A DNA stretch of 64,000 bases from Arthrobacter sp. 24S4-2 (lineage in GTDB: Bacteria; Actinomycetota; Actinomycetes; Actinomycetales; Micrococcaceae): NCBI RefSeq assembly GCF_005280255.1, contig NZ_CP040018.1:744001-808000 (forward strand). The letters are read 5' to 3'. A model generated the notes under the pieces. The model saw only the letters and a program-made list of their open reading frames with translations. It was not told where the DNA came from and ran no database searches. A program made the translations under genes and the position numbers. Below, in pieces: positions 1-10,000 of this stretch (position 1 is its first letter; every line of letters begins with the position of its first letter).

Positions 1-86
1 CGGAGGTTGACCGCCGTGACCGTCCGTTCGCCCGTACGGTCGAGAACGGCGTCGATCAGGCTCTGCGTGATAGAGAGTTCGTGCAT
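1..86 (-). CDS. hypA: Hydrogenase nickel-incorporation protein HypA (5' end only)
   Basis: The minus strand reads MHELSITQSLIDAVLD and continues to the window edge, about 28 residues in all. The N-terminal Met-His-Glu and the following helix are the hallmark of HypA/HybF nickel metallochaperones. In that family His2 binds the nickel handed to the large subunit of [NiFe] hydrogenase; the zinc-finger half lies outside the window. The reading frame is open to base 1. The gene points out of the window, so any hyp/hyd operon lies to the left. The match is short but very characteristic; urease-associated homologues do not normally start MHELS. Confidence 0.8.
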   Translation of the reverse strand, partial: MHELSITQSLIDAVLDRTGERTVTAVNL

Positions 87-173
87 GATCGCGCTCCTTC
101 CTGCCAAGATAGGCTCGCCCCGGACAAAACGCAACCACCTTCAGCCGCGTTCTGCGGGGCGCCCTGGACGGTT

Positions 174-238
174 AGCGCAAACGGGCAGATAACGCCCCGT
201 GGACGCGGATTTCCCGGAGTTACCTGCCAGTTGGCGCT
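174..238. repeat. Imperfect 20-nt inverted repeat between hypA and the next gene
   Basis: Arms at 174-193 and 219-238 match at roughly 15 of 20 positions and are separated by about 25 nt (GCGC...GGCAG.TAAC against GTTACCTGCC...GCGC). The repeat sits between the divergent hypA and 257-562 genes. It could be a regulator site or an RNA hairpin; nothing else identifies it. Confidence 0.35.
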
Positions 239-256
239 GACGCTAGGGTTGTTTCC

Positions 257-562
257 ATGCCTTCGTTCCAGACAAGACTCAAGATCACCGGGCTGAAGCC
301 TGGCAACGCTCCCGAGGCCGTGATGGCGGCAGCCATCGAAGCCCTCGGAACGAGGCACCACGTCGAATCGAACCAGCTTCAGATCAGCGGCGGGGTACCC
401 GAACTGAACCTTCGCTTCCTCGTGGACGCCACGGAGTTCAGCGGTGAGAACAGCCAGGCGCGCGAGTCGGCAGCCATGATGCGCGACGCCGTCGAACGCG
501 TTGCGGTGACAGGCGCACTTTTGGTGCTCCGCCGCAGCCGCGGTCGCTGGGCTCCCGTCTAG
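257..562 (+). CDS. Conserved small protein of unknown function
   Basis: This is a 101-residue soluble protein with no signal peptide or membrane segment. It has a mixed alpha/beta composition (KITGLKPG near the N-terminus, a helix with AMMRDAVERV near residue 75, a basic C-terminus RRSRGRW). I do not recognise a named domain. It is divergent from hypA and convergent with the DedA gene, ending only 3 nt before the DedA stop. Codon third positions are GC-rich as in its neighbours, which supports real coding. Confidence 0.6.
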   Translation: MPSFQTRLKITGLKPGNAPEAVMAAAIEALGTRHHVESNQLQISGGVPELNLRFLVDATEFSGENSQARESAAMMRDAVERVAVTGALLVLRRSRGRWAPV

Positions 563-564
563 CC

Positions 565-1218
565 CTAAGGCGCCGCGTCCGGGCGGGCCTCGTCGGCAGG
601 TTCGTCCACGGGAGAGCGGCTGCCCCGGCGGCGGGTGACGATCATCCCCACGAGGGCGCCGATCACCAGGCCGACGGCGACGCCGATCAGCGAGCTGGCC
701 CAGAACGGCAGCTTGGTTGCCGAGCCGGTGAAATAGCCGAGTCCCACCAGCCATGTGGCCCAGAGGATGCCGCCCAGCGCGGCGCAGAAACTGAAAGCGC
801 GGGTGGTGACGTCGGCGATTCCGGCGGCGGCTGACGTCGCGAGCCGTCCTCCCGGAATGAACCGGACGCCGATGATGGCGCCGTACGTGGTGGACCGGCC
901 CGCCTTGGCGATGGCCGCGTGGATTCCGCTGTGGAATTTGCGGCCCCACCGCCACCGGTCCAGGACGTGGCTGAGGCGGCGTTTGAACAGCTGGAACACC
1001 ACCACATCCCCGATCCACGAGGCGAAGGCGGCCAGCAGGCCCACGAGCAGGACATTGGCGCGGCCTTCGGCGGAGAGTGCTCCGCCGGTGATCACCAGCA
1101 TTTCGGAGGGGACGGGCGGGAAGATCGCGTCGCCAAGGACGATGGGGATGATCCAGAAATAGATCGTGGCGCCCCAGGTGTCAGCGTTGGCAAGGTCCAT
1201 GGCCACAAGGTACCGCAT
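565..1218 (-). CDS. DedA-family (SNARE-associated) integral membrane protein
   Basis: The protein has 217 residues. The N-terminal half has the DedA layout: a first hydrophobic helix (YFWIIPIVLGDAIFPPVPSE), in which the F-PPVPSE re-entrant motif is diagnostic, then G.RFIPGGR with its conserved glycine and arginine near residue 118. At least two further helices follow, and the tail is acidic and disordered. DedA proteins are thought to be membrane scramblases or transporters for lipid carriers and affect envelope homeostasis. An internal Met at 1200 (MDLANAD) is an equally plausible start. Length and motifs fit the family. Confidence 0.85.
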   Translation of the reverse strand: MRYLVAMDLANADTWGATIYFWIIPIVLGDAIFPPVPSEMLVITGGALSAEGRANVLLVGLLAAFASWIGDVVVFQLFKRRLSHVLDRWRWGRKFHSGIHAAIAKAGRSTTYGAIIGVRFIPGGRLATSAAAGIADVTTRAFSFCAALGGILWATWLVGLGYFTGSATKLPFWASSLIGVAVGLVIGALVGMIVTRRRGSRSPVDEPADEARPDAAP

Positions 1219-1285
1219 TTTCCGGGGGCGAGCCGGACTCCGGGACCGGCGTCAGGCGTCGGAAGCCGCCATGAACACGGCCAGT

Positions 1286-2266
1286 TTAGGCCGGGGCCTC
1301 GCTGAGCTGAAGGGTGCTGCGGTACTCCGCCGGCTTCTTGGTGATGGGGTCCACGAAGCGGATGCCGCGGGCCAGGAGCTGGAGCGGTTTGGTGTAGTCG
1401 TCCGGGGCCTTGTCCAGCAGATCGGGATAGAAGGCATCGTTCACGATCCCAAGCCCCAGCGAGGCCATGTGCACCCTGAGCTGGTGGGTCTTCCCCGAGT
1501 GGGGCTCCAGCAGGTAGAGCGCGCGCCGCGGGGCGCGTGCGGAACCAGGGGCGCTGGAGGTGCCGGGGGCACCTGCGGTGTTGCCGGCGTCGAACGTTTT
1601 CAGCAGTGCGATGCGGGTTTCCGCGTTCGGTTCGCCGTCGATGACCTCCGCGAGGAGGTAGCTGCGGGACTTGGTCATGCGGTTGCGCACCACCGCGGGG
1701 AAGTCGACCGCGGGGTACCCGGCGGCCGGCTCCGCGGCGGAGACGCACTCGTATTCCTTCTGGACCTGGCGTTTCTCGAACAGCACCTGGTAGTTGCCGC
1801 GGGTTTCCGGGTTCGTGGAGAGCAGGAGGATTCCGGCCGTCATACGGTCCAGCCGGTGCATGGGGATCAGGTCCGGGAGGTTCAGCTGGTTCCGGAGCCG
1901 CACCAGGGCTGATTCCTGGATGTAGGTGCCGCCCGGGGTAGTGGGAAGGAAGTGGGGTTTGTCCACCACGAGGATGTGATCGTCCTGGTGCAGGATGTTG
2001 AGCTCGACGGGCAGCCGAGTCTCCGGCGGGAGGGTGCGGTAGTACCAGATGAACGTGTGGTCCTCGAGCCTGGTGCGCCGGTCCAGGGGAACGCCGCCCT
2101 CGCCCACGATCTCGCCGGCGTCGAAACGGTCCTCGATGCCCTGCGGGTCGATGTGGCCCCACCGGTGCATCATGTAGTCCATGGCGGTGTCCCACGGCCC
2201 CTCGTCCGGGAGGCGCAGGCGGGTCGCGTTCACGCCGTCGCGCACGGGAAGGGGGGATTGCATCAC
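1286..2266 (-). CDS. RluA-family pseudouridine synthase
   Basis: This 326-residue enzyme isomerises uridine to pseudouridine in rRNA or tRNA. The catalytic motif is present as HRLDRMTAG near residue 138, with the essential Asp. It is preceded by ILVVDKPHFLPTTPGG, the typical RluA lead-in, and followed by EKRQVQKEY. HQLRVHMASLG near residue 275 matches the conserved HQIRVHLA block. An Ala/Pro/Ser-rich insertion of about 15 residues lies between the catalytic core and the C-terminal strands. A Met doublet makes the start 2266 or 2263. The exact target base cannot be read from sequence. Confidence 0.9.
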   Translation of the reverse strand: MMQSPLPVRDGVNATRLRLPDEGPWDTAMDYMMHRWGHIDPQGIEDRFDAGEIVGEGGVPLDRRTRLEDHTFIWYYRTLPPETRLPVELNILHQDDHILVVDKPHFLPTTPGGTYIQESALVRLRNQLNLPDLIPMHRLDRMTAGILLLSTNPETRGNYQVLFEKRQVQKEYECVSAAEPAAGYPAVDFPAVVRNRMTKSRSYLLAEVIDGEPNAETRIALLKTFDAGNTAGAPGTSSAPGSARAPRRALYLLEPHSGKTHQLRVHMASLGLGIVNDAFYPDLLDKAPDDYTKPLQLLARGIRFVDPITKKPAEYRSTLQLSEAPA

Positions 2267-2365
2267 CGGTCCATTCTACTTTGCGCCGCACGGAGTCCCT
2301 CTGCCGCCGTTTTCGGCGGTACCCTGCGTTCGTGCCTGACACCCGCACCGACAGTAAAAAAGTTC

Positions 2366-2395
2366 TTGACAAATAAAATTGTCGGTGGCGATACT
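2366..2395 (+). promoter_or_regulatory. Leaderless sigma-70-type promoter with overlapping palindromic operator
   Basis: TTGACA lies at 2366-2371 and GATACT at 2390-2395, with an 18-nt spacer. The ATG of the ArsR-type gene follows only 6 nt after the -10 box, so the transcript should be leaderless. A dyad, GACAA-N6-TTGTC (2368-2383), covers the -35 box. This is a natural site for autorepression by the adjacent regulator. Confidence 0.65.
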
Positions 2396-2401
2396 TAAAC
2401 C

Positions 2402-3023
<622 letters not shown>

Positions 3024-3031
<8 letters not shown>

Positions 3032-3715
3032 CAACCGTAAATTCGAGATTGTTTACGACACCGAGCTGCCCGGCACCCCGGAGCGTGTCTGGGAGGCCGT
3101 CACCAAGGGCACGCCCGGCTGGATGTTCCCGACCGAACAGTGGCCGGACGTCAAGACCGTGGAGGAGTACCCGCAGCACCTGGTCTCGCGCATGGACGGT
3201 CCGGACGGCTGGTTCAACCAGCTGGAGCATGTTCTGGAACCGCTCGACGGCGGCCGGGCCAGGCTCCATTACGTGCACAGCGGCATCTTCGCGGACAACT
3301 GGGACCAGCAGTACGACGGCGCCAGCAAGCACACGGAGTTCTACCTCCACACCCTGGGGCAGTACCTGAAGTACTTCGACGGCCAGCCCGTGGTGTTCAC
3401 GGACATCCAGGGCCCGGCCGCCTCGCAGACGCCGGACGGTTTCGTGCAGCTGAAGAACGCCCTCGGTGTGGGCGGGGCGTCGCGGGGGACACCTTTGACG
3501 TGGACGTCGACGGCGTTGGGCGGCTCAGGGGGCAGGTGGACTTCTCCAACGAGAACTTCCTGGGCCTGCGGACCCCCGACACCATGTACCGGTTCTTTGG
3601 CCGCAACGTGTTCGGCGCACCCGTGGGAATGACAGTCCACGATTTCAGTGGCAGCGGGGATTCCGAGGCCACGGCACAGGCCTGGGGCGGCTACCTCGCG
3701 AAGGTCTACGCGTAG
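3024..3715 (+). CDS. SRPBCC (AHSA1/START-like) domain protein, frameshifted
   Basis: The first ~155 residues (MTDNRKFEIVYDTELPGTPERVWEAVTKG...) form the N-terminal strand and helix of an AHSA1-type SRPBCC fold, a hydrophobic ligand-binding cavity. The frame is then lost at the G5 run at 3484-3488 and resumes one frame back as GDTFDVDVDGVGRL... to a stop at 3715. The interval is 692 nt; restoring one G gives 231 codons and a continuous protein. Both halves are clearly coding and the C-terminal helix (AQAWGGYLAKVYA) is intact. The break is more likely a base-call error than decay. It is coupled to the ArsR gene upstream. Confidence 0.75.
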
Positions 3716-3870
3716 GACTCTTCGGGCACGGCTGGGCCTTGGCAGCCGCCCGCGACGCGCAAAACACCTGACGTCGAGGAAGGGCCTGGTGACACCGGAA
3801 ATCCGGCGTCGCCAGGATCTTTGCGCGCCATGGAGAAATGCGCGCGTCCCCTGGCCTGCGTCGCCTGGTC

Positions 3871-3897
3871 GCCCGCGTCCACTGGGTGGATGCGGGC
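3871..3897. terminator. Putative bidirectional terminator hairpin
   Basis: GCCCGC-G-TCCAC (3871-3882) pairs with GTGGA-T-GCGGGC (3886-3897) over 12 positions with one wobble pair and a 3-nt loop. It lies between the convergent SRPBCC and MocR genes. There is no T tract, as is common in actinobacteria. Confidence 0.4.
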
Positions 3898-3960
3898 GTG
3901 TGCCCACGGCCCACGGGCCCAGGCCCAGGGCCCAGCGTGGGGGCACGGTCAGGGGCAGGG

Positions 3961-5453
3961 TCAGGCGATGGCGACGCCGGGCGGGTGCCGGAGGCTGCGG
4001 CGGAGTTGGGGGACGGCGTCGAGCTTTTCCTGGGCCGAGCGCAGGGCACGCACCGCCGTCTCCAGTTGCCCGGGCGGGAGCGTGAACGGGACGCGCAGGT
4101 AGTGCTCAAAGGCACCGCCCACGCCGAACCGGGGGCCGGCCGCCAGCCTGATGCCCACGTCCGGACCGATGACCGTCAGGGCTGTGCTCATCGGGGCAGG
4201 GAGCCGGCACCACACGCTGAGTCCGCCGTCGGGCCGTTCGGGCTGCCAGTCCGGAAGGATGCCGCCGATGAGCTCAAGGAGGGCTGTGCGGTTTTCGCGA
4301 AGTTCGGCCAGCCTGGCCGGGAGTGGTTCGGCGAGTGACCGGACAAGGTGCCCCGCGGCCAGTTGCTCCACCACCGGGCCGCCCAGGTCCATGGTGGTGC
4401 GGGCGGCGGCGAAGCGCTGGATCAGCGACCTGCCGGCCCGGATCCAGCCGGTGCGCAGCCCGGCCCAGTGCGATTTGCTCAAGGAGCCGATGGTGACCAC
4501 CGCAGGGCTGAAGGCCGCCAGCGGCGCTGTGGCTGCGGCGTCGAGGTTCAGTTCGCGCAGTGTCTCGTCCACCACCAGCACTGTTCCCGCTGCGGCGGCG
4601 GCCCGGACCAGCCTGCGGCGCTGGGCGTCGGACATCAGCCGGCCTGTGGGGTTGTGGAAGTCCGGCACCACGTAGGCCATCTTGGGGCGTTGCTGCATCA
4701 TGGCGGATTCCATCCCGGATAAGTCCCAGCCGCGCCCGGGCGGCAAGGCAACAGGAACGGGGCGGCATCCGGTGGCCCGGATGGCATCAAGCGCGTGCGG
4801 ATACGTCGGGTGGTCCACCAGCACCCTGTCCTGCTTGCCTGCGAGGGTGCGGAGCACGATGTTCAGGGCATGTTGCGCCCCCGAGGTCACCAGAATCTGG
4901 TCCGCTGTGGTGGGAACCCCGGCGTCGGAGTACCGGGCAGCAATTGCCTCACGGAGCGGCGCGATGCCAATGGCGTCGTAGCCAAAACCCGGAAGCAGTG
5001 CCGGGAGCTCCGTCAGCGCGGCGGCAAAGGCCCGGTGCACCACTTCGCCGCTGGCCGGCAGGGACGCGTAGGCGAGGTCGATGAGGCCCGGCGGCGCCGC
5101 CAGGCCGGGGCCCCGGACAGGGCGTTGGGGTTGATGAGCTGGGTGGTCCCGCCCGGCCCGCTGGCGCCGGCCGGCATTTGGCGGGGAATGCAGGTGCGGC
5201 CGCGGCTGCCCTGCCGGCTGCTGAGGAATCCCTGTTCTCGCAGGCTGGCGTAGGCGGCCGTGACTGTCGTCCGGCTGACGCCCAGGGCAGCGGCCAGGGC
5301 CCGTTCGCTGGGCAGCGCCATGTCCAGCGGGACGCGACCGTCCAGTACCAGGAGGCGTACGACGTCGGCCAGCTCCCGGTAGGCGGGCGCCGCGCCGCGG
5401 TTCCACTGGCCGAGGAGGCGGGTGAGCGCGGTGGGGTTCAGGGAGCCGGACAT
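3961..5453 (-). CDS. MocR/PdxR-type GntR regulator with aminotransferase fold, frameshifted
   Basis: The N-terminal part (MSGSLNPTALTRLLGQWN..., residues 1-90) is a GntR winged helix with LPSERALAAALGVSRTTVTAAYASLREQGFL. The rest is a fold-type I aminotransferase domain with the PLP-lysine segment SLSKSHWAGLRTGW. The two parts are in different frames. One base is missing at the GGGGCCCC stretch near 5107-5114; restoring it yields a continuous linker (NALSGAPGLAAPPGLIDLAY) and 498 codons. MocR proteins are dimeric repressors or activators that use PLP as a ligand. The gene is divergent from a YczE-like membrane protein, the arrangement of the YczR subgroup. Confidence 0.85.
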
Positions 5454-5457
5454 GTAG

Positions 5458-5494
5458 CCAGTATCTCAAACTGGATATGGATTACAAGGCCAGT
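5458..5494. promoter_or_regulatory. Candidate MocR operator (CCAGT repeats)
   Basis: The 61-nt gap between the divergent MocR and YczE-like genes holds CCAGT-N7-ACTGG (5458-5474) plus a third half-site CCAGT at 5490-5494. Two half-sites form a dyad, and the third repeats the first in direct orientation. Mixed inverted and direct repeats are typical of MocR targets. Confidence 0.5.
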
Positions 5495-5514
5495 TCTATC
5501 GGAGGATGGATTCC

Positions 5515-6195
5515 ATGATGACCCGCAGACTCCTTCAACTGTTCACCGGCCTGGCCATGTACGGCATTTCGTTGGCCATGTTCATCCGCGCCGGCCTTGG
5601 CCTGGACCCGTGGGATGTATTCCACCAGGGTGTGGCCGGGAAGACCAACCTGTCCATCGGGGTGGTGGTGATCATTATCAGTTTCCTGGTGCTGCTCCTC
5701 TGGATCCCGCTGCGGCAATGGCCAGGGTTCGGCACCCTGTGCAACGCCGTGCTGGTGGGTGTTTTCGCGGACGTGGGGCTGGCGCTGATTCCCGAGTTCT
5801 CCCACCTGGGCGGCCAGATCGGCATGCTGGCAGGCGCCGTGCTGCTGAACGGGATCGCGTCCGCCTGCTACATCGGCGCACGGTTCGGCCCCGGCGCCCG
5901 CGACGGGCTCATGACCGGGCTGGCCCGGCGGACGGGGTGGTCGGTCCGCTCCTCGCGCACCGGAATTGAAGTAGTGGTGCTGGGCGCCGGCTGGCTGCTG
6001 GGCGGATCCGTGGGTGTGGGCACTGTGGTCTATGCCTTGGCCATCGGCCCGTTGGTGCAGCTGCTGTTGCCGCGGTTCACTGTGCCGGAGATCCGGAAGC
6101 CGCGTGCGGGGAAGCCCGGTGCGGGCCAGAACGCCAACCCAGCCGGCACCAGGGAAGAAGGGGAGCAGGCCAACGCTGCGGTACCGGCCGCCTGA
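5515..6195 (+). CDS. YczE/YitT-like integral membrane protein
   Basis: The product has about 226 residues. It has five hydrophobic segments (roughly 5-25, 50-70, 75-95, 105-125 and 145-185 from the chosen start) and the motif GLGLDPWDVFHQG, followed later by GARFGPGARDGLMTGLARRTG. That pairing is characteristic of the YczE branch of YitT/YyaS-like membrane proteins of unknown transport function. The start at ATG 5515 is preferred over 5506 because GGAGGA at 5501-5506 is then 8 nt upstream. The basic, Gly/Asn-rich tail is cytoplasmic. The adjacent MocR regulator probably controls it. Confidence 0.8.
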   Translation: MMTRRLLQLFTGLAMYGISLAMFIRAGLGLDPWDVFHQGVAGKTNLSIGVVVIIISFLVLLLWIPLRQWPGFGTLCNAVLVGVFADVGLALIPEFSHLGGQIGMLAGAVLLNGIASACYIGARFGPGARDGLMTGLARRTGWSVRSSRTGIEVVVLGAGWLLGGSVGVGTVVYALAIGPLVQLLLPRFTVPEIRKPRAGKPGAGQNANPAGTREEGEQANAAVPAA

Positions 6196-6225
6196 CCCTG
6201 GTCGCCCGATCCGGCTGCCAGGCGA

Positions 6226-6247
6226 GGCCGCCTGACGTCAGGCGGCC
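6226..6247. terminator. 22-bp perfect palindrome at the end of nei2
   Basis: GGCCGCCTGACGTCAGGCGGCC is a perfect loopless palindrome overlapping the nei2 stop codon, between the convergent YczE-like and nei2 genes. A bidirectional terminator is the simplest reading, although a protein site cannot be excluded. Confidence 0.4.
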
Positions 6248-7089
6248 ACGGCCGGTGGTGGCTGGCATGTCGGGCAGAAGTAGATGTCGCGCTCTTCGGT
6301 GCCGGTGTCTGTGTGGGTGCCTTTGGCCAGCACGCCGCGGCGAATTGGGGTGCCGCATTTCAGGCAGGGCTGGTGTTCGCGCCTGTATACCCAGTATCCA
6401 GGGCGTCCGGCCATCCGGCCGACGGGCATTCCCCGCTTGTTGAGCACGGTGGTCCGTCGGCCCGGCCCCAGATTCGCCTCCAGGAGGTGCTTGGCGTCGG
6501 CCATCATTGCCGGGAGATCCGGCACGTCGGAGACGGGCGCTGCCGGATGGATGCCGGACAGGAAACACGCCTCACAGCGGTAGATATTGCCGATGCCGGC
6601 GAGGTTCCGCTGATCCAGCAGGGCGACGCCGACGGGAACATCCGGAGCTGCACGCAGCCGCCGTTCCGCCTCCGCCGGGTCCCAGCCGGGGCCCAGGAGG
6701 TCCGGTCCGAGGTGGCCCACAACGGAGTCCTCGTCGGCGGTGCGGACCACTTCCAGGATGCCGAGTGAAAACCCGACGGCGTCTGCCGTGGCAGTGCGCA
6801 GCACGCACCGGGCGGTGAACCCCGGTTTCCGCCAGCGTCCGCCGGGAGGGTAGACCTGCCAAGTGCCTTCCATCTTCAGGTGGGAGTGAATGGTCAGCTG
6901 TTCCTCCGCCGGGCCGCGCACGCGCATCAGGAGGTGCTTTCCGCGGGGAACCACCTCCTCCACTGTCCAGCCGTCAAGCTTGAGGGTGGCAAACCTGGGC
7001 ACGCGGAAGTCGGAGCCAGTGAGCTTCTGCCCGGCGAGGGCGGCGTGGAGCTGGGCCGCGGCCCGCCAGACGGAATCACCCTCAGGCAC
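6238..7089 (-). CDS. nei2: Endonuclease VIII-type DNA glycosylase (Fpg/Nei family)
   Basis: This 283-residue base-excision repair glycosylase/AP lyase starts MPEGDSVWRAAAQL. Pro2 (the Schiff-base nucleophile after Met removal) and Glu3 are present, and a conserved Lys lies in PRGKHLLMR near residue 50. The helix-two-turn-helix includes LLDQRNLAGIGNIYRCEACF near residue 160. The C-terminal zinc finger is CLKCGTPIRR...CPTC. The E-G-D-S start and finger spacing resemble the actinobacterial Nei2 branch more than Fpg (MutM). It overlaps the lhr stop by 8 nt and is co-transcribed with that helicase, which fits a shared DNA-repair unit. Confidence 0.88.
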   Translation of the reverse strand: MPEGDSVWRAAAQLHAALAGQKLTGSDFRVPRFATLKLDGWTVEEVVPRGKHLLMRVRGPAEEQLTIHSHLKMEGTWQVYPPGGRWRKPGFTARCVLRTATADAVGFSLGILEVVRTADEDSVVGHLGPDLLGPGWDPAEAERRLRAAPDVPVGVALLDQRNLAGIGNIYRCEACFLSGIHPAAPVSDVPDLPAMMADAKHLLEANLGPGRRTTVLNKRGMPVGRMAGRPGYWVYRREHQPCLKCGTPIRRGVLAKGTHTDTGTEERDIYFCPTCQPPPAVAA

Positions 7090-10000
7090 GGATTCTCAGC
7101 CCCTTCGGAGTGGAGTAGGCACCGGCGTGGGTCAGCGCGGCGGCCGCGGGCGTGTCCAGTATGCCGTGGCCGTTGACCTTTTCCATGATGAGCTTGTCCA
7201 CCGCGCCGCGCTTCACCACTCCCACCAGCGCCGCCGCCGCGGCGGCGAGCACGTCCGGATCGTCGTCAAAGGCGAGCAGCGTCTTGCCGCCGCGTTCCAC
7301 ATAAAGGACCAGGGTGCCGTCGACGATCACCACCAGGGCGCCGGCCTTCCGCCCGGGGCGGTGGCCGCTGCCGGCTTCGACATTGAGCGCGGGCCAAGGC
7401 AGCGCCGCCCCGTAGGGATTGGCGGGGTCCGTGGCGGCGAGGGCCAGGGCAACCGGCTCCGGCTTCGCCAGCTGGGTGTCCTCGGAGTAGGACCGCAGCC
7501 TGTCCACCGTGGCGGGCACCGCGAACTGGGCGGCACCGAGGTGCTCGATGAAGTAACCCCGGCGGCAGCGGCCGGCTTCCTCCAGCCGTGCGAGGACCTT
7601 GTACATCAGGCCGAATCCTCCCAGGATGTTCTCCGCCATGACGGAGCCGCGGGTCACCACTCCGTAGCGGTCCAGCAGCAGCTCGGCCGTGGCTCGTGCG
7701 TGGATGGTCGGGTCCAGCTCCGGTGCCGGCAGGGCTGACCACCGTCCGGCGGCCAGCGGCGGGGTGGGCGCGGTGCCCGTGACCGAGCCGTAGCGTCCTC
7801 CGGTCAGCCCGGGGGATCCCAGCAGGCCTGTGCCGTGGGCGCGTCCCAGCCTGCTCATGCGGGGTGCCCGGGCCCGCGGCGCACGGGCAACCTGCCGGTG
7901 GGCCGTGTGGCCGCCGGCGATCATGGCCCGGACGGGAGCGAAGGTATCACCGGTGATGCGGCCCGCCCACGCCAAATCCCACAGCGCGGATACAACATCC
8001 AGGTCGCTCAGCACGGAGTCCATACCGCCCGCGATCTCTGTCAGCTGGCGGAAGAAATAGCCACCGCCGTTGTTCTGCAGGTGCTCCAACAGCCGCCGCT
8101 GGGCGTCCCCCGGCTCATAATCCACCGCCGGATTCAGCGTGAGTTCGGCGGAATCCGCAAGGTGCAGGCTCACCCAGCCGTCATTGCCGGGCAGCGCGCC
8201 CGCCCCGGACCACAGAACCTCTCCGGCCGCCATCAGCTCGTCCAGCATGGCCGGTTGGTAATCAGCCACCCGGCTGGCAAGGATGAGGGGTTCCCACGCA
8301 GATGCGGGTACGGGCACGCCGGAAAGCTGGTCGATGGCTGTGACGATGCCGTCCAGCCCGCGCAGCGCGGACTGGCCACGGCCCTTTCCAGGTGTCCGGA
8401 CATTCTGCCAGGCCGGAAGGAACCGGCCGTAGGCGGCGGCATCCACCGGTTCCACTTCCGCGCGAAGGGCTGCCAGTGACCGGCGGCGGAGTTTCCGGAG
8501 CACCTCGGCGTCACACCACTCGCTGGTGCCGGCCAGCGTTGTAACGGCGGCCGCGGGCTGCGGCCCGGTGTCGGCGTCACCCGGTTCGGGGATTTCGGCT
8601 GCGTGCTGTTGTTCCTGTGTCTGTTCCGGCGGCGGGGCATGCGGGCGGAATTCGCCTTCCACCACGCGCCCGTCCGCGGCGAGCCGCTTCAGCGCGGTAC
8701 TGACGACGGCGACGCCGAGCCCCAGCCGTGCCGCGGCCTCCGTGGCAGTGAAAGGCCCGTGGGTGCGGGCGTAGCGGGAGACGAGATCGCCGAGCGGGTC
8801 GGCCACAGGCTCGATGAAGGCGAGCGGCACCCCCATGGGCAGGGGCACTCCGATGGCGTCCCGCAGACGGGCCGCGTCCTCCACGGCCGCAAAGCGCTCG
8901 CCGCCGCCGATGTTCACTCGGAGCGCGCGGTTGGCCCGCTGCAGGGCGGCGAGATGGGCGACGGCGTCGGCCACGGGAGCCGGCTCGTCCACCGGAGTTT
9001 CGACAGGGCCGGCCGCCGGGGTTTCGACAGGCTCGGCCACCGGGATCGATGCGGGTTCCAGCCGGGCTGCCACCTCGTCGGGCGTCAGCGGGCCGAGCAG
9101 GCGCAGCAGGTCCGCGACCCCCTCCATGCCGCGCACGCGGCGGTCCGGTGCGAGTCGCTGCAGCTCCCGTTCCGTGGCTTCGATGACCTTGGCGTCGAGC
9201 AGTTCGCGCAGCTCCACCCGGCCCAGGAGCTCATTAAGAAGGGTGGAATCCAGGGCCAGTGCGGCGGCCCGGCGCTCCGCGAGGGGTGAGTCGCCTTCGT
9301 AGAGGAACTGCGCAACGTAGCCGAACAGCAGGGACTTCGCGAAGGGGGAGGGCTGCTGCGTTGTGGTCTGCAGGATCCGCAGCTCGCGCCGCTCGATGGA
9401 GGCGGCAATGTCCTTCAGGGCCGGGAGGTCATAGACGTCCTGCAGGCATTCCCGCACGGTTTCCAGCACGATGGGGAAGGTGGGATACTTCCGGGCAACA
9501 TCCAGCAGCTGCGCGGACCGTTGGCGCTGCTGCCACAGGGGTTGCCGCTTTCCGGGGTTCTGCCGGGGGAGGAGCAGCGCCCGGGCCGCGCACTCGCGGA
9601 AGCGGGAGGCAAAGAGGGCGCTGCCGCCCACCTCGGCCGTCACGATCTGCTCCAGTTCCTCGGGCTCGAAGAGGAACAGTTCGGCTCCGGGGGGCTCGTC
9701 CTCCATCATGGGCACCCGCAGCACGATGCCGTCGTCCGCGGCCATGGCGGAGCCGTCCATTCCGTAGCGCTGCTGCAGGCGCTGGCCAACGGCGAGGGCC
9801 CACGGCGCGTGCACGGGCATGCCGAAGGGGCTGTGCAGGACCACCCGCCAGTCGCCCAGTTCGTCGTGGAACCGCTCAACAACCAAGGTGGTGTCGCTGG
9901 GAACCACCTCGGTGGCCAGCTTCTGCTCGGCCAGGTACTGGATCAGGTTGTTCGCGGCAAAATCATCGAGGCCGCTGGCCTTGCACCGCTCGGTGGCGGG

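Noticed and set aside
3716..4100. Plus-strand frames of 93-166 codons after the SRPBCC gene
   Set aside because: They are Arg/Gly/Pro-rich, lack ribosome sites and run antisense into the MocR aminotransferase domain.
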